Part shown: positions 9,290 to 19,749 of the stretch, in pieces
Layout of the letters: each line of letters opens with the position of its first letter
Numbering within the stretch: the stretch's first letter is position 1
Source of the DNA: Gammaproteobacteria bacterium
Lineage (GTDB): Bacteria; Pseudomonadota; Gammaproteobacteria; Pseudomonadales; Azotimanducaceae
DNA length: 44,289 bases
NCBI GenBank assembly: GCA_030433075.1
Contig: JAUILI010000013.1
Location: 1 to 44,289 of the forward strand
Direction of reading: 5' to 3'
The notes under the pieces: model-generated
What the model was told of the DNA's origin: nothing
Databases searched by the model: none
The model's input: only the letters and a program-made list of their open reading frames with translations
Program-made: the position numbers and the translations under genes

Positions 9290-10086
9290 GAAGCGTCTAG
9301 CGCCTCCCGCAGGGATCGGGCGAAACTTTCGAGCTCCGCCGGCTGTTCTTCGAGCGCGAGGGCGCCCATGCGACGGACGATGGCGCTGCCCACTACCACC
9401 CCATCGCCGAGGGGCGCCATGCGCTGGGCCGTCTCCCCATCCCGAATGCCAAAGCCAATGGCGATGGGCAGGTCCGTCATGGAGCGCAGGGGCGCAAGGC
9501 GCGCGGCGACGTCCTCCGGATCAATGTGACCGGCCCCCGTGGTTCCCTTTAAAGAGACGTAATAAACGAAACCTGAGGCCCGCTCGAGAATCGCTCGGGC
9601 CCGGGCCTCCGTGGTGGTCGGCGCGAGCAGGAAGATCAAATCAATGTCCCGCGGCGCAAGGCAGGTTTGTAGCGCATCGGCCTCCTCGGGGGGGAGATTC
9701 ACCAGAATCAGCCCATCGATGCCGGCCTCCGCCGCCGCCTTGGCGAAGGTTTCGTAGCCCATGCGCTCTACGGAATTGAGATATCCCATGAGCACGAGGG
9801 CCGTTTCGCTGTTTTCCTGCCGAAAGGCCTTGGCCATGGCCAGCACGTCGCGAAGCGTTACCGCGTGGCGTAGCGCGCGCTCGCAGCCCGCTTGAATATC
9901 CGGGCCCTCCGCTTCCGGATCGGAAAAGGGCACGCCCAGCTCAATGACATCAGCGCCCCCGGCGGCCAGGGCCCGAAGCGCCGGCAAGGTGGCCTGGGGC
10001 TCCGGGTCACCGGCGACCAGGTAGGTGACAAGGGCTTTCTGTCCCGCGGCCTTGCGTGCGGCGAAGCGGGTTTCTAGGCGGCTCAC
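9283..10086 (-). CDS. trpA: tryptophan synthase alpha subunit TrpA, with altered active-site acids
   Basis: Cleaves indole-3-glycerol phosphate to indole, which is channelled to TrpB. At 267 residues it is full length with the TIM-barrel landmarks: catalytic Glu49 (VIELGVPF), Asp56, loop 6 region SLKGTTGAG, and GFGIRDG with the phosphate site. The residue at the catalytic Asp60 position is Glu (GAG codon; SDPEAEGP instead of the usual SDPxADGP). The conserved Asp130 is Asn (LVNLPPEE). Both changes are clear in the DNA. Whether the enzyme keeps full activity cannot be told. Its GTG start overlaps the trpB stop (GTGA), and its end overlaps the folC start. Confidence 0.95.
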   Translation of the reverse strand: MSRLETRFAARKAAGQKALVTYLVAGDPEPQATLPALRALAAGGADVIELGVPFSDPEAEGPDIQAGCERALRHAVTLRDVLAMAKAFRQENSETALVLMGYLNSVERMGYETFAKAAAEAGIDGLILVNLPPEEADALQTCLAPRDIDLIFLLAPTTTEARARAILERASGFVYYVSLKGTTGAGHIDPEDVAARLAPLRSMTDLPIAIGFGIRDGETAQRMAPLGDGVVVGSAIVRRMGALALEEQPAELESFARSLREALDASC

Positions 10087-11327
10087 AGGGAGATGCCTTC
10101 GCGCTCAGCAATGGTGAAAATATCCTTATCACCCCGGCCGGACAGGTTCACCACGATCACGTGATCCTTCGGCAGCTTCGGTGCATGCTCGAGAATCCAG
10201 GCCAAGGCGTGGCTCGTCTCAAGGGCGGGAATAATGCCCTCCTTGCGCGTCACATGATGGAAGGCGGCCAGGGCGTCATCGTCGGTCACAGCGACGTACT
10301 CCGCACGCTGCGCATCCTTTAGGAAGGCATGCTCCGGTCCCACTCCGGGGTAGTCGAGCCCGGCGGAAACGGAGTGGGTCGCAATGATTTGCCCATCCTC
10401 ATCCTCCATGAGGTAGGTCCGGTTGCCATGGAGCACCCCCGGCACCCCGGCGGACAGGGGCGCGGCATGCTGACCAGAAGCAATGCCGTAGCCCCCCGCC
10501 TCGACCCCGACGAGACGTACGCTCTCGTCGCGAATGAAGGGATAAAACAGCCCAAGGGCGTTAGAACCTCCGCCGACGCACGCCACTAGCGTGTCGGGCA
10601 GGCGCCCGAGCGTCTCCAGGCACTGGGCCCGGGTTTCTTCACCGATCACCGACTGAAAATCACGGACGATCATGGGATAGGGGTGGGGCCCGGCCACGGT
10701 GCCGATGATGTAATGGGTATGGTCGACGTTGGTGACCCAATCGCGCATGGCCTCGTTCATGGCGTCCTTCAGGGTTTTGGAGCCGGAGGTCACGGGCACC
10801 ACGGTCGCTCCAAGAAGTTTCATGCGGTAGACGTTCGGGGATTGGCGCCGCACGTCCTCCTCGCCCATGTACACCACGCACTCAAGGCCGAGGCGCGCAG
10901 CGACGGTCGCCGATGCCACGCCGTGCTGCCCCGCGCCGGTCTCCGCAATGATGCGCCGCTTACCCATGTGCTTAGCCAGGAGGGCCTGCCCTAGGGCGCT
11001 GTTCACCTTGTGAGCGCCGGTGTGATTCAGGTCTTCCCGCTTCATGTAAACCTGGGCGCCGCCGAGCTCTGCGGAGAGGCGCTCTGCGTGATAGAGCGGC
11101 GTGGGCCGCCCGACGTAGCTCCGAAGCTCTTCCTTGAATTGGGCTTGGAAGGCTGCATCGCCCATGCGCTCCCGGTAGACGGCCTCTAGCTCGTCGAGGG
11201 CGTGCATGAGCGTCTCCGCCACGAAGCGGCCGCCAAACTGACCGAAATGGCCCTGCGCGTCGGGAAGATTGTATTCGCTCCAGCCCGCCGGGCCGGGGGA
11301 AGCGGGGGACCCCTTAGCTTGCGTCAT
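10083..11327 (-). CDS. trpB: tryptophan synthase beta subunit TrpB
   Basis: Pyridoxal-phosphate enzyme joining indole and serine to tryptophan. Lys107 in HTGAHKVNS is the cofactor lysine. The phosphate-binding loop GGGSNA and KREDLNHTG are present. The 414 residues include about 20 extra N-terminal residues compared with E. coli (PLP Lys at 87 there), so the true start could be slightly downstream. The frame starts within trpF, overlapping it by 14 bases, and its stop overlaps the trpA start, so trpFBA form a coupled unit. trpE, trpD and trpC are not in the window. Confidence 0.97.
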   Translation of the reverse strand: MTQAKGSPASPGPAGWSEYNLPDAQGHFGQFGGRFVAETLMHALDELEAVYRERMGDAAFQAQFKEELRSYVGRPTPLYHAERLSAELGGAQVYMKREDLNHTGAHKVNSALGQALLAKHMGKRRIIAETGAGQHGVASATVAARLGLECVVYMGEEDVRRQSPNVYRMKLLGATVVPVTSGSKTLKDAMNEAMRDWVTNVDHTHYIIGTVAGPHPYPMIVRDFQSVIGEETRAQCLETLGRLPDTLVACVGGGSNALGLFYPFIRDESVRLVGVEAGGYGIASGQHAAPLSAGVPGVLHGNRTYLMEDEDGQIIATHSVSAGLDYPGVGPEHAFLKDAQRAEYVAVTDDDALAAFHHVTRKEGIIPALETSHALAWILEHAPKLPKDHVIVVNLSGRGDKDIFTIAEREGISL

Positions 11328-11949
11328 GAGTGCTCCTATCGATCTTTACGGCACGAATAAAGGCTCGTACCTTGCCCTCATCTTTGATGCCCTTCGCCCG
11401 CTCCACGCCACCGCTGACATCGACCCCATAGGGCCTCGCCGTCGCGATGGCGCAGCTTACGTTGTCTGGCGTCAAACCGCCCGCCAAAATAATGGGTGCC
11501 GGCGCCGCCTGCGGCACCCGATCCCAGGAAAATGCCGTTCCCGTGCCGCCGGGCACCCCAGCCTCGAAGGCGTCGAGCAAAAATCCCGCCGCGGAAGGGT
11601 AGGCGGCCATGGCCGCCGCCACGTCAAGCTCCGGCGCCATGCGCAGGGCCTTGATGTAGGGCCGATCCCAGCGCTTGCAAAAGGCTTCCGGCTCATCACC
11701 GTGAAACTGCAAAAGCTGCACCGGCGCCGCACGCAAAGTGGCTTCCACGGCGGCTTCCGAAGGGTCCACGAAGAGCCCGACGGACAGGGTAAGGGGCGCG
11801 ACCGCCTGAAGCAGCGCCCGCGCCTGCTCCGGCGTGACCGCCCGGGGGCTGGGCGCATAGAACACAAAGCCGAGGGCGTCAGCGCCCGCCGCACAGGCCG
11901 CCGCGACGTCAGTAGGCAGCGTTAAGCCGCAGATTTTCACCCGGACCAT
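11314..11949 (-). CDS. trpF: phosphoribosylanthranilate isomerase TrpF
   Basis: Converts phosphoribosylanthranilate to the carboxyphenylamino-deoxyribulose phosphate in tryptophan synthesis. The 211-residue TIM barrel has the general base Cys7 (VKICGLT), the general acid Asp126 (LLDAF), the QFHGDE strand and the phosphate-binding stretches [10 protein letters not shown] and GVDVSGGVE. It follows truA by 37 bases and overlaps trpB. No attenuator or leader peptide for tryptophan was seen in the short gap. Confidence 0.97.
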   Translation of the reverse strand: MVRVKICGLTLPTDVAAACAAGADALGFVFYAPSPRAVTPEQARALLQAVAPLTLSVGLFVDPSEAAVEATLRAAPVQLLQFHGDEPEAFCKRWDRPYIKALRMAPELDVAAAMAAYPSAAGFLLDAFEAGVPGGTGTAFSWDRVPQAAPAPIILAGGLTPDNVSCAIATARPYGVDVSGGVERAKGIKDEGKVRAFIRAVKIDRSTHDAS

Positions 11950-11986
11950 GGGCCCGTCCCCTAGGACAACTCGTTAGCGGCGCAGT

Positions 11987-12844
11987 TTAGCAGAACGTCT
12001 CCACCCCAAAAGGTAGGCTCGGCGGAAAGGGGGGCAGCCCGAGCGCAGCGTCATAGCCCACGGCTTCGAGATAAAGCCCCTGGGGCGGCGCCGTAGGGGG
12101 CGCTAAGCGGCGATCCTCCGCGGCCCGAAGGCCATCCAGCCAAGCGCCGTCGCCCCGTCCCCGACCGACCTCAATCAGCGCCCCAACAATATTGCGCACC
12201 ATGTGCAGGACAAAGGCGTTCGCTTCGACCTCTACGGACACCAGCGCGCCCACCCGCCTAACGTTGAGTTGGCGCATGAAGCGTCGGCCATGGCGGGCCT
12301 GGCAACCTGCGGCGCGAAAGCTTGAGAAATCCCGCTCCCCGAGTAGAACCTGTGCGGCCTCGTGCATAGCCGCGGCATCTAAAGCACCGGGAACAAAGGT
12401 CACCCGATCCCGGAGCAGCGCCCGGGGTGGCTGCGCGTCGCTCAACCAATAGCGGTAGCGCCGCCACTGGGCCGAGAACCGGGCGTGAAAGTCGCTGGGT
12501 ACGGGGTGGGCCCAGTGCACCGTGATCGCTGGCCCCGCCAGGCTGTTCACGCCCCGCACCCAGGCCTTTGCCGGCCTAGGCTGCGGCGCATCAAAATGCA
12601 CCACCTGCCCCGTTGCGTGAACCCCTGCGTCGGTCCGACCGGCAACGGCGCAGTGAATGGGGGCGGCCCCCACCTGACTGAGCGCCGCATCCAGCGCGCC
12701 CTGCACCGTCGCGAGCGCGGGAGCCTTTTGCCGCTGAAAACCCGCAAAACCGCTGCCGTCATATTCCACGGCCAGGGCCCAGCGCTGCGCCCCACCGGTC
12801 GCGTCAGTCACGAGCGCCGGCACCGTCCTCGGGAGCAAAGCCAT
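11987..12844 (-). CDS. truA: tRNA pseudouridine(38-40) synthase TruA
   Basis: Makes pseudouridine at positions 38-40 of the tRNA anticodon arm. With the chosen start the protein has 285 residues, with ALAVEYDGSGFAGFQRQ near the N-terminus and the catalytic Asp72 in GRTDAGVHATGQ. The FLHMVRN-like stretch FVLHMVRNIVG is further on. Three starts are possible: ATG 12874, ATG 12844 and GTG 12811. I chose 12844 because GGGGAGGGG stands about 5 bases upstream. GTG 12811 would fit the E. coli N-terminus best and overlap fimV by only 8 bases. As called, it overlaps the fimV end by 41 bases. Confidence 0.93.
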   Translation of the reverse strand: MALLPRTVPALVTDATGGAQRWALAVEYDGSGFAGFQRQKAPALATVQGALDAALSQVGAAPIHCAVAGRTDAGVHATGQVVHFDAPQPRPAKAWVRGVNSLAGPAITVHWAHPVPSDFHARFSAQWRRYRYWLSDAQPPRALLRDRVTFVPGALDAAAMHEAAQVLLGERDFSSFRAAGCQARHGRRFMRQLNVRRVGALVSVEVEANAFVLHMVRNIVGALIEVGRGRGDGAWLDGLRAAEDRRLAPPTAPPQGLYLEAVGYDAALGLPPFPPSLPFGVETFC

Positions 12845-14327
12845 CCAGCCCCTCCCCTTCCGGGGCCAGGGCAAGGCCTTCCCCTAGGCTCAAGGGGGCA
12901 TCATCCGGAGCAGCGACCCGGGCACCCTTCTCCTCGCCAGGGGTTTCCAGCACAAAGCTCGCCGCTAGGGTCGGGGCCTCAAGGGGGCGCGATGGCGGCG
13001 GCAGGCGCTCTTCCAATTCTTTGAGCTTGGCCGCCAGGGCCGCGTCCGCGCCGCGGGCGAGGCTGGCCGCTTCCTGCTCAAAGCGGGGCCGATCGCCCTG
13101 CTCCACGGCCAGCGCCAGGCTTTGAAGGCGCAGCGCTACGGAGTGGGGGTCCTCCTCCAGTGCCGCGCTCAACGCGGCTTCGGCCTCCGCAAGCCGCCCA
13201 TAGGCCAGGGCCATTTCTACCTGATCAAGTACTGGGCTCCAGTCACGCTGGCTCAAAAGGGATTGGGCCCCAAAGCGTTGCACCAGTGCGCTCGGTTCGT
13301 AGGCGCGAAGCCCCGATGACAGCGCGGGCGCCTCCTTCACCGGGGACCCAGGCGCAGGCTCGGGCGACGATGCCCCGCCCCCGTTTTGCGCGCCCTGGCG
13401 TCGGCGGCGGAGCATGGTGCCTAGACCTGCGAGTCCGGCAAGGCCAGCGAGGGTGGCACCGGCGAGAAGGGCCAGCGGCAAAGCATCGGTGGGCCCCGCC
13501 TTCCGCTCGGGCTCGCCCCCTTCCATCCCCATGATCTCTGCCGCGCGCTGCATGGCGACCAGCGCTTGCTGCTGGCGCTCCAGCTGGGCCCTTAAGGCCT
13601 CGAGCTGCGCGGCTTGCGCGGCGCTGGCCGCTTCAAAGGCCACGCGATCGGCCTCGGCCCGGGCTAGGGCGGCAGCCAGCGCTGCCCGCTCCTCTTCGAG
13701 CGCCGCTGCCAAGGGCTCGGCATTCGCAGCCCGCGGTGCTGGTGGGCGCACCTCTAGGCGCGGTTTGGAAGGGAGACTCGGACCTTCGAGCACGGCAGCG
13801 GCGGGCGGAAGCTGAAGCCGCGCGCCGGCCAGGAGGCGGTCCGGATCCCCGGCCAGAAAGGCCTTGGGATTGCGGTAAAACAGCGCCGCCATACGCTGCG
13901 GCTGCGTGCTTCCCGGGGGGCCGGGCCACTTCTCGGCGAGGCGCCACAGGGTCGTACCCGGCACCACGGTCAGCTCAAGCCTGGAGGCCGGTTGATCTAA
14001 AAATAGGGTAAAAGGGTAACGCGCTAGGGTGCCCCCCTGCCCCACCCGCACCACGCCCTGCACGATCGGCGCATCGATGGCGCCCTCACTGCGCAGGCGA
14101 AGGCGGCGCGGCGTGGCCTCATTGGCTTCGGCCACCAGCAACGGCAGGGCACCTTGAAGCTCAAGGCTGACCGGGGCCGTGGGCCCATCGGAGGGAAGCA
14201 CGAGGGTAGCCAGGAGGGGTTCCCCGAGGGCTGAGTAGACATCCACGGCGAGGCGCTCGGACGCCCCCGCGAGGGGACCTCCGAGCAGCCCAAGCAGCAT
14301 CACGAGCACCTTGGAAGCCTTCACCAC
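12804..14327 (-). CDS. FimV/HubP-like polar assembly protein, short form
   Basis: A 507-residue protein with a signal peptide (about 1-22) and a FimV N-terminal domain beginning LAVDVYSALGEPLLATLVLP. A LysM-like segment lies around 127-178 (VVPGTTLWRLAEKW, then NPKAFLAGDPDRLLAGARL). It is followed by a long Ala-, Glu- and Arg-rich coiled coil at about 205-260, a membrane segment near 283-303 followed by arginines, and an acidic cytoplasmic tail with one TPR-like helical stretch. FimV/HubP proteins organise the cell pole and type IV pili. Compared with Pseudomonas FimV (about 900 residues) the cytoplasmic part is much reduced, and I do not see the conserved C-terminal FimV domain. The start is a GTG after AGGAGAGG. 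Position between asd and truA supports the call. Confidence 0.85.
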   Translation of the reverse strand: MVKASKVLVMLLGLLGGPLAGASERLAVDVYSALGEPLLATLVLPSDGPTAPVSLELQGALPLLVAEANEATPRRLRLRSEGAIDAPIVQGVVRVGQGGTLARYPFTLFLDQPASRLELTVVPGTTLWRLAEKWPGPPGSTQPQRMAALFYRNPKAFLAGDPDRLLAGARLQLPPAAAVLEGPSLPSKPRLEVRPPAPRAANAEPLAAALEEERAALAAALARAEADRVAFEAASAAQAAQLEALRAQLERQQQALVAMQRAAEIMGMEGGEPERKAGPTDALPLALLAGATLAGLAGLAGLGTMLRRRRQGAQNGGGASSPEPAPGSPVKEAPALSSGLRAYEPSALVQRFGAQSLLSQRDWSPVLDQVEMALAYGRLAEAEAALSAALEEDPHSVALRLQSLALAVEQGDRPRFEQEAASLARGADAALAAKLKELEERLPPPSRPLEAPTLAASFVLETPGEEKGARVAAPDDAPLSLGEGLALAPEGEGLDGFAPEDGAGARD

Positions 14328-14378
14328 GGACCCCAGCCTCTCCTAACGATTCGGCAAGGCCTTCTCTGCCTCGCCCTT

Positions 14379-15407
14379 CTAGCGCGCGGGCAGAAGATCT
14401 TGCAGGACTTCGGCGATCTGTACGCTGTTGAGCGCTGCCCCCTTGCGCACATTGTCGCTCACCACCCAGAGATTCAAGCCCCCAGGAACGGTCAGGGACT
14501 CGCGAAGGCGCCCCACGAACACCGCATCTTCCCCCGCCGCATTGGGCACCGGTGTGGGATAAGCGCCATCTTTCTGACCATCCATCAGCGTGACCCCCGG
14601 CGCGCCCTTCAGGGCCGCCCGGGCCGCCTCTACCGTAATCGGCGTCTCCGTCTCGATGCTGACCGCTTCCGAATGGCCAAAAAACACCGGAACGCGCACG
14701 CAGGTGGGATTCACGAGGATGCTTTCGTCCCCAAGAATCTTCCGCGTCTCCCAAACCATCTTCATCTCTTCCCGGGTAAAGCCGTTGTCCTGGAAGCTAT
14801 CGATGTGGGGAATCACGTTGAAAGCAATCTGCTTCGTGAACACGGAAGGCTCATGGCTCCGGGCGTTCAAAAGTTCCGCCGTTTGCCGCGCGAGCTCCTC
14901 TATCCCAGTGCTGCCGGCCCCGGATACGGCCTGATAGGTGGCCACCTCGATGCGGCGAATCGGGGCAAGATCATGCAGGGGCTTAAGCGCCACGAGCATC
15001 TGAATCGTCGAGCAATTCGGGTTGGCAATGATCCGCCGCTCCGGTAGCCGCCCCAGCACATCACCGTTCACCTCGGGCACCACCAGGGGAATGTCCGCTT
15101 CGCGACGAAAGTGGGAGGTGTTGTCCACCACCACGGCCCCAGCTTCCGCCGCCTTCGGTGCAAACTCCGCACTGATACTGCCGCCGGCGGAAAAGAGTGC
15201 AAGGGATACCTTGGAGAAATCAAAGGTGTCCAAGCGCTCCACGAGCACGGGGCGCCCCTTGAACATCACCGTTTTGCCCTCGGACCGCGCACTGGCGAGG
15301 GCGTAGAGCTTTGCCACGGGGAAGTTGCGAGATTCAAGAATCTCGATCATGGCCTCGCCGACGGCGCCCGTGGCGCCGACGACCGCAACGGAGAATCCTT
15401 CGCTCAT
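14379..15407 (-). CDS. asd: aspartate-semialdehyde dehydrogenase Asd
   Basis: Reduces aspartyl phosphate to aspartate semialdehyde, the branch point to Lys, diaminopimelate, Thr and Met. The 342 residues show the NADP motif [12 protein letters not shown], catalytic Cys132 in NPNCST, the QAVSGAG stretch and the C-terminal helix [13 protein letters not shown]. The ATG at 15407 overlaps the leuB stop by 4 bases (ATGA); an ATG five codons upstream is also in frame but lies inside leuB and is less likely. The leuB-asd-fimV-truA order matches Pseudomonas. There are 51 bases to fimV. Confidence 0.97.
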   Translation of the reverse strand: MSEGFSVAVVGATGAVGEAMIEILESRNFPVAKLYALASARSEGKTVMFKGRPVLVERLDTFDFSKVSLALFSAGGSISAEFAPKAAEAGAVVVDNTSHFRREADIPLVVPEVNGDVLGRLPERRIIANPNCSTIQMLVALKPLHDLAPIRRIEVATYQAVSGAGSTGIEELARQTAELLNARSHEPSVFTKQIAFNVIPHIDSFQDNGFTREEMKMVWETRKILGDESILVNPTCVRVPVFFGHSEAVSIETETPITVEAARAALKGAPGVTLMDGQKDGAYPTPVPNAAGEDAVFVGRLRESLTVPGGLNLWVVSDNVRKGAALNSVQIAEVLQDLLPAR

Positions 15408-16507
15408 GACGAAGCACTCCACCGAGCTTCAAAGGCGTCCGTGACCGCCTGCGTCATAGCCATGGTCCCCACGAGGGCGGCCTCGGCGGTCTCCGGGCCC
15501 GCAATGTCGCGGGTGCGCAGCCCCGCATCCAGCACGTCGCTGACGGCGCCTTCCAGGGCCTCGGCGATGGCCGGCGCCCCCAGGGAATAGCGGAACATCA
15601 TGGCCGCCGATTGAATGGTGGCAAGGGGGTTGGCGAGGTCCTGCCCCGCAATGTCCGGCGCCGAGCCATGCACGGGCTCGTAAAGCCCCTGGCTGGCCGC
15701 ATTGAGCGACGCCGAGGGCAGCATCCCGAGGGAGCCAGTCAGCATGGCCGCCACATCGGAGAGGATATCCCCGAACATGTTCCCCGTGACGAGCACGTCG
15801 AACTGCTTCGGCGCCCGCACCAGCTGCATGCCCGCGTTATCCACGTACATATGGGAAAGCTCCACGTCGGGGTACTCGGAAGCCAGATCGGAAACCACCT
15901 CCCGCCACAGCGCCGTCACCTCAAGGACGTTCGCCTTATCCACGGAGCATAGGCGCCCATTCCGCGCCTGGGCGGCTTCGAAGCCCTTGCGCGCGATGCG
16001 GACGATTTCGTCTTCCGAGTACACGTAGGTGTTGAAGCCCCGGCGCTGCCCCGGTGCCCCCTCGACGCCGCGAGGCTCACCGAAGTAAATCCCGCCGGTG
16101 AGCTCCCGGATGATCAGGATATCGAGGCCTGCCACCAGCTCGGGCTTAAGGGATGACGCCGACGCCAGCTGAGGAAAGAGAATCGCCGGGCGCAGGTTCG
16201 CAAAGAGCTCGAGCCCCGAGCGTAGCCCCAGGAGCCCTCGCTCCGGGCGCTGTGCGGTCGGCAGCGCATCCCACTTCGGTCCGCCCACGGCGCCCAGGAG
16301 AATCGCGTCAGCCTTCCGCGCAGCCTCCAACGTGGATGCGGGCAGGGGCGTGCCCTCCGCATCGATGGCGCAGCCCCCCACCAGAGCCGTCTCCAAGGTC
16401 AGGGGCGTCCCCGTGACCGCCCCGATGCGCTCGAGCAGCGCACCCACGGGGCCCATGATTTCGGGGCCGATACCGTCGCCAGGGAGAAGAAGAATCGAGT
16501 GTGCCAT
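15404..16507 (-). CDS. leuB: 3-isopropylmalate dehydrogenase LeuB
   Basis: NAD-dependent oxidative decarboxylation of 3-isopropylmalate in leucine synthesis. The 367 residues have the family N-terminus ([14 protein letters not shown]), the substrate and metal region [23 protein letters not shown] with the catalytic Lys, and [11 protein letters not shown]. The [14 protein letters not shown] site follows. It comes 23 bases after leuD and ends in a 4-base overlap with asd. Confidence 0.98.
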   Translation of the reverse strand: MAHSILLLPGDGIGPEIMGPVGALLERIGAVTGTPLTLETALVGGCAIDAEGTPLPASTLEAARKADAILLGAVGGPKWDALPTAQRPERGLLGLRSGLELFANLRPAILFPQLASASSLKPELVAGLDILIIRELTGGIYFGEPRGVEGAPGQRRGFNTYVYSEDEIVRIARKGFEAAQARNGRLCSVDKANVLEVTALWREVVSDLASEYPDVELSHMYVDNAGMQLVRAPKQFDVLVTGNMFGDILSDVAAMLTGSLGMLPSASLNAASQGLYEPVHGSAPDIAGQDLANPLATIQSAAMMFRYSLGAPAIAEALEGAVSDVLDAGLRTRDIAGPETAEAALVGTMAMTQAVTDAFEARWSASS

Positions 16508-16530
16508 GATGGAGTTCCTAGGGGTTCAGG

Positions 16531-17172
16531 CTAACGAAGGGCGTCAAAAAGCCAGGGCGCCTCACTTCGGCGCTGGCGTTCGTACTCGCGGATCTGCTCC
16601 GCGTACTGCAGGGAAAGACCAATATCGTCGAGGCCCTCGAGAAGGCAGTGGCGGCGATGGGGGTCGATCTCAAAACCGTAGGTGGCCGCCTCCGTGCGCA
16701 CTTCCTGCGCTTCAAGATCCACGGTCAGGGTCAGGGGCCCGGGATCGGCGGCGGCAAAGAGCGCATCCACCGCCTCCGCGGGCAGGGCCACGGGCAGCAC
16801 GCCATTCTTAAAGCAGTTGTTGTAGAAGATATCCGCAAAGCTCGGAGCAATCACGCAGCGCAGCCCAAACTCCTCCAGGGCCCACACGGCATGCTCCCGG
16901 CTCGAGCCGCAGCCGAAGTTTTCCCGGGCCAGGAGCACCTTGGCGTCCTGGTAGCGCGCCTTGTTCAGCACGAAGTCGGGGTTTATTTGGCGCTCGTTCT
17001 CGGTCTTTTCCGGCGACCCTTCATCCAGGTAGCGCCAGCCATCAAAGAGGTTCGGCCCAAAGCCGGAGCGGCGAATGGATTTCAAAAACTGCTTGGGAAT
17101 GATTTGGTCCGTGTCCACGTGGGCCCGGTCGAGGGGCGCAACCACGCCGGAAACGCTACGAAAGGCCTTCAT
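16531..17172 (-). CDS. leuD: 3-isopropylmalate dehydratase small subunit LeuD
   Basis: Small subunit of isopropylmalate isomerase, partner of LeuC. The 213 residues begin with the LeuD pattern ([24 protein letters not shown]) and carry GCGSSREHA, which contributes to the substrate site. The start overlaps the leuC stop by 4 bases (ATGA), giving coupled synthesis of the two subunits. In Pseudomonas a methyltransferase gene often separates leuD from leuB; it is absent here. Confidence 0.98.
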   Translation of the reverse strand: MKAFRSVSGVVAPLDRAHVDTDQIIPKQFLKSIRRSGFGPNLFDGWRYLDEGSPEKTENERQINPDFVLNKARYQDAKVLLARENFGCGSSREHAVWALEEFGLRCVIAPSFADIFYNNCFKNGVLPVALPAEAVDALFAAADPGPLTLTVDLEAQEVRTEAATYGFEIDPHRRHCLLEGLDDIGLSLQYAEQIREYERQRRSEAPWLFDALR

Positions 17173-18605
17173 GCCTGCTCTCCCTGCTCGCTTAAGAGGG
17201 CGCGCACATCGGTGAAGTGACCGGCGATGGCGGCCGCCGCCGCCATGGCGGGGCTCACAAGGTGGGTCCGTCCCCCGTGGCCCTGGCGCCCCTCAAAGTT
17301 TCGATTAGAGGTAGAGGCGCAGTGCTCTCCCGGGCCCAGCCGGTCGGCGTTCATGGCCAGGCACATGGAGCACCCCGGATCGCGCCACTCAAAGCCCGCG
17401 GCCCGGAAGATCTCATCGAGCCCCTCCTCCTCAGCCTGGCGCTTCACGAGGCCGGACCCCGGCACCACGAGCGCCTGCTTAATGGTACTCGCGACCTTAC
17501 GCCCCCGCGCCACGGCAGCGGCGGAGCGCAGGTCCTCGATGCGGGAATTGGTGCAGGAACCGATAAAGACCCGATCCAGGGCAATGGAGGTCAATGCCTG
17601 CCCCGCAGCCAAATCCATATAGCGCAGGGCCCCGGCCCAGCTTTCGGCCCGCACGGGATCGTCGCACTGGGCCGGATCGGGAATCTGACCCGTGATGGGC
17701 GCGACCATTTCCGGGGAGGTGCCCCAGCTGACCTGCGGCTCGAGCACGCTGGCATCCAGCACGAGTTCCCGGTCGAAGGTGGCGTCAGGGTCGCTCACCA
17801 AATCACTCCAGGCCTCGAGGGCCCGGTCCCAGAGCGCGCCCGCGGGCGCATAGGGACGCCCCTCAACATAGGCGGCCGTGACCTCATCGAAGGCCACCAG
17901 CCCGGCCCGCGCGCCGGCCTCGATCGCCATATTGCACAGGGTCATGCGCCCTTCCATGGAAAGGGCCTGAATGGCCGGCCCCGCGTATTCGAGGGTATAG
18001 CCCGTGCCCCCGGCGGTCCCCATGGCACCGATGATGGCCAGGGCGAGATCCTTCGCGGTCACCCCTTCCCCGAGCGTTCCATCGACCCAGACCCGGAAAT
18101 TTTTGGCTTTCTTGGCCGTGAGGCACTGGGTGGCCAGCACGTGCTCCACCTCCGAGGTGCCAATGCCGTGAGCCAGGGCCGCAAAGGCCCCATGGGTGGA
18201 GGTATGGGAGTCGCCGCAGACCACGGTCATGCCCGGGAGCGTCGCCCCCTGCTCCGGCCCCACCACGTGGACGATGCCCTGACGGGGGTCGCGCATGCGG
18301 AACTCAAGGATTCCGAACTCATCGCAGTTCGCATCCAGCGTTTCCACCTGGATCCGGGAGATGGGATCGGTGATGCCCTCGATACCCGCAGCCCGATCGG
18401 TGGTCGGCACGTTGTGGTCTGGGGTAGCCAGGTTCGCATCGATGCGCCAGGGGCTTCGCCCGGCGAGGCGAAGCCCTTCAAAGGCCTGGGGGGACGTCAC
18501 TTCATGCAGCAGGTGGCGATCGATGTACAGCAGCGCGCTGCCGTCTTCGCGCTCCGCCACCAAGTGCGCATCCCATAATTTATCGTAAAGGGTCCGTCCG
18601 CCCAT
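17169..18605 (-). CDS. leuC: 3-isopropylmalate dehydratase large subunit LeuC
   Basis: Aconitase-family subunit that isomerises 2- to 3-isopropylmalate. The 478 residues include [19 protein letters not shown] and [13 protein letters not shown]-like [11 protein letters not shown]. The three 4Fe-4S ligands are Cys351 ([11 protein letters not shown]), Cys412 and Cys415 (GCSMCLAMN). It is about 12 residues longer than the E. coli protein, the extra residues lying in the middle. It begins only 12 bases after aroC, so no leucine leader peptide or attenuator can lie directly in front; leuA is not in the window. Confidence 0.98.
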   Translation of the reverse strand: MGGRTLYDKLWDAHLVAEREDGSALLYIDRHLLHEVTSPQAFEGLRLAGRSPWRIDANLATPDHNVPTTDRAAGIEGITDPISRIQVETLDANCDEFGILEFRMRDPRQGIVHVVGPEQGATLPGMTVVCGDSHTSTHGAFAALAHGIGTSEVEHVLATQCLTAKKAKNFRVWVDGTLGEGVTAKDLALAIIGAMGTAGGTGYTLEYAGPAIQALSMEGRMTLCNMAIEAGARAGLVAFDEVTAAYVEGRPYAPAGALWDRALEAWSDLVSDPDATFDRELVLDASVLEPQVSWGTSPEMVAPITGQIPDPAQCDDPVRAESWAGALRYMDLAAGQALTSIALDRVFIGSCTNSRIEDLRSAAAVARGRKVASTIKQALVVPGSGLVKRQAEEEGLDEIFRAAGFEWRDPGCSMCLAMNADRLGPGEHCASTSNRNFEGRQGHGGRTHLVSPAMAAAAAIAGHFTDVRALLSEQGEQA

Positions 18606-18617
18606 GGTGAGTTCTCC

Positions 18618-19700
18618 CTATGCAGGCTTGGGTGCGGGGATGCGGGTCGGGTTTTGAGCCCGCTGGCGCAGCCAATGATCCATCAGCACCAGGGCCACCA
18701 TGGCCTCGGCGATGGGCACGGCGCGAATCCCCACGCAGGGGTCGTGGCGGCCGTTGGTCACCACGGAAACCGGCGCACCGGTGCGATCGATGCTCTGGCC
18801 GGGAATGCGGATACTCGAGGTGGGCTTCAGCGCCAGGCTCGCGCGCAGGGTTTGCCCCGAGGATATTCCCCCGAGGGTGCCGCCGGCGTGATTGGACAGG
18901 AAGCCCTCCGGGGTCATTTCATCCCGGTGTTCACTGCCCTTTTGCGTCACCACGGCCATGCCGTCGCCAATCTCCACGGCGCGCACGGCATTAATGCCCA
19001 TGAGCGCCGATGCGAGGGTGGCATCGAGCTTGTCAAAAACCGGATCGCCGAGCCCCGGAGGCACCCCCGTGGCTTCCACGGTCACCTTCGCCCCGATGGA
19101 ATCGCCGGCGCGGCGGAGCGCGTCGATCTCCGCCTCCAGCGCGGGCACGGTGCTCGCATCGGGCCAGAAGAAGGCGTTCTCCTCAATGGCGCTGGCCTCG
19201 AAGGCCGTGGGCACGTGAGTCCCAAGCTGCGCAAGAAAGCCCTGGATCTGCACGCCGTACTGGGCCAGGTAGGCCCGGGCGATGGCCCCGGCGGCCACCC
19301 GCGCGACCGTTTCCCGCGCCGAGGAGCGGCCACCCCCGCGATAATCGCGGACGCCATACTTGGTGTCGTAGGTGAAATCAGCATGGGCGGGGCGATATTG
19401 ATCCTTGATATCACCGTAGTCCCGGCTGCGCTGATCCTGGTTCTCAATCAAAAGGCCAATGGGCGTGCCCGTGGTGCGCCCTTCAAAAACCCCGGAGAGA
19501 ATACGTACCTGGTCCGGTTCCCGGCGCTGCGTGGTGTAGCGGGATTGGCCGGGGCGGCGCCGGTCGAGATCGCGCTGAATCAGCGCTTCGTCGAGGGGCA
19601 AACCGGGCGGACAGCCGTCCACGACGCACCCAAGGGCGGGCCCGTGGCTCTCCCCAAAGGTGGAAACGGTAAATAGGGTTCCGAAGCTATTGCCAGCCAT
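18618..19700 (-). CDS. aroC: chorismate synthase AroC
   Basis: Last step of the shikimate pathway; makes chorismate from EPSP with reduced FMN. The 360 residues show all family signatures: [15 protein letters not shown], the RRRPGQ loop, [21 protein letters not shown], and the TLGGISSGQ and late GRHDPCVG regions. It follows prmB by 49 bases, a common neighbour, and precedes leuC by 12 bases. Confidence 0.98.
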   Translation of the reverse strand: MAGNSFGTLFTVSTFGESHGPALGCVVDGCPPGLPLDEALIQRDLDRRRPGQSRYTTQRREPDQVRILSGVFEGRTTGTPIGLLIENQDQRSRDYGDIKDQYRPAHADFTYDTKYGVRDYRGGGRSSARETVARVAAGAIARAYLAQYGVQIQGFLAQLGTHVPTAFEASAIEENAFFWPDASTVPALEAEIDALRRAGDSIGAKVTVEATGVPPGLGDPVFDKLDATLASALMGINAVRAVEIGDGMAVVTQKGSEHRDEMTPEGFLSNHAGGTLGGISSGQTLRASLALKPTSSIRIPGQSIDRTGAPVSVVTNGRHDPCVGIRAVPIAEAMVALVLMDHWLRQRAQNPTRIPAPKPA

Positions 19701-19749
19701 GCCTACGATCCAATGCCCCTCGCGGGCGCGGATTCTAGCACGACCTTTC

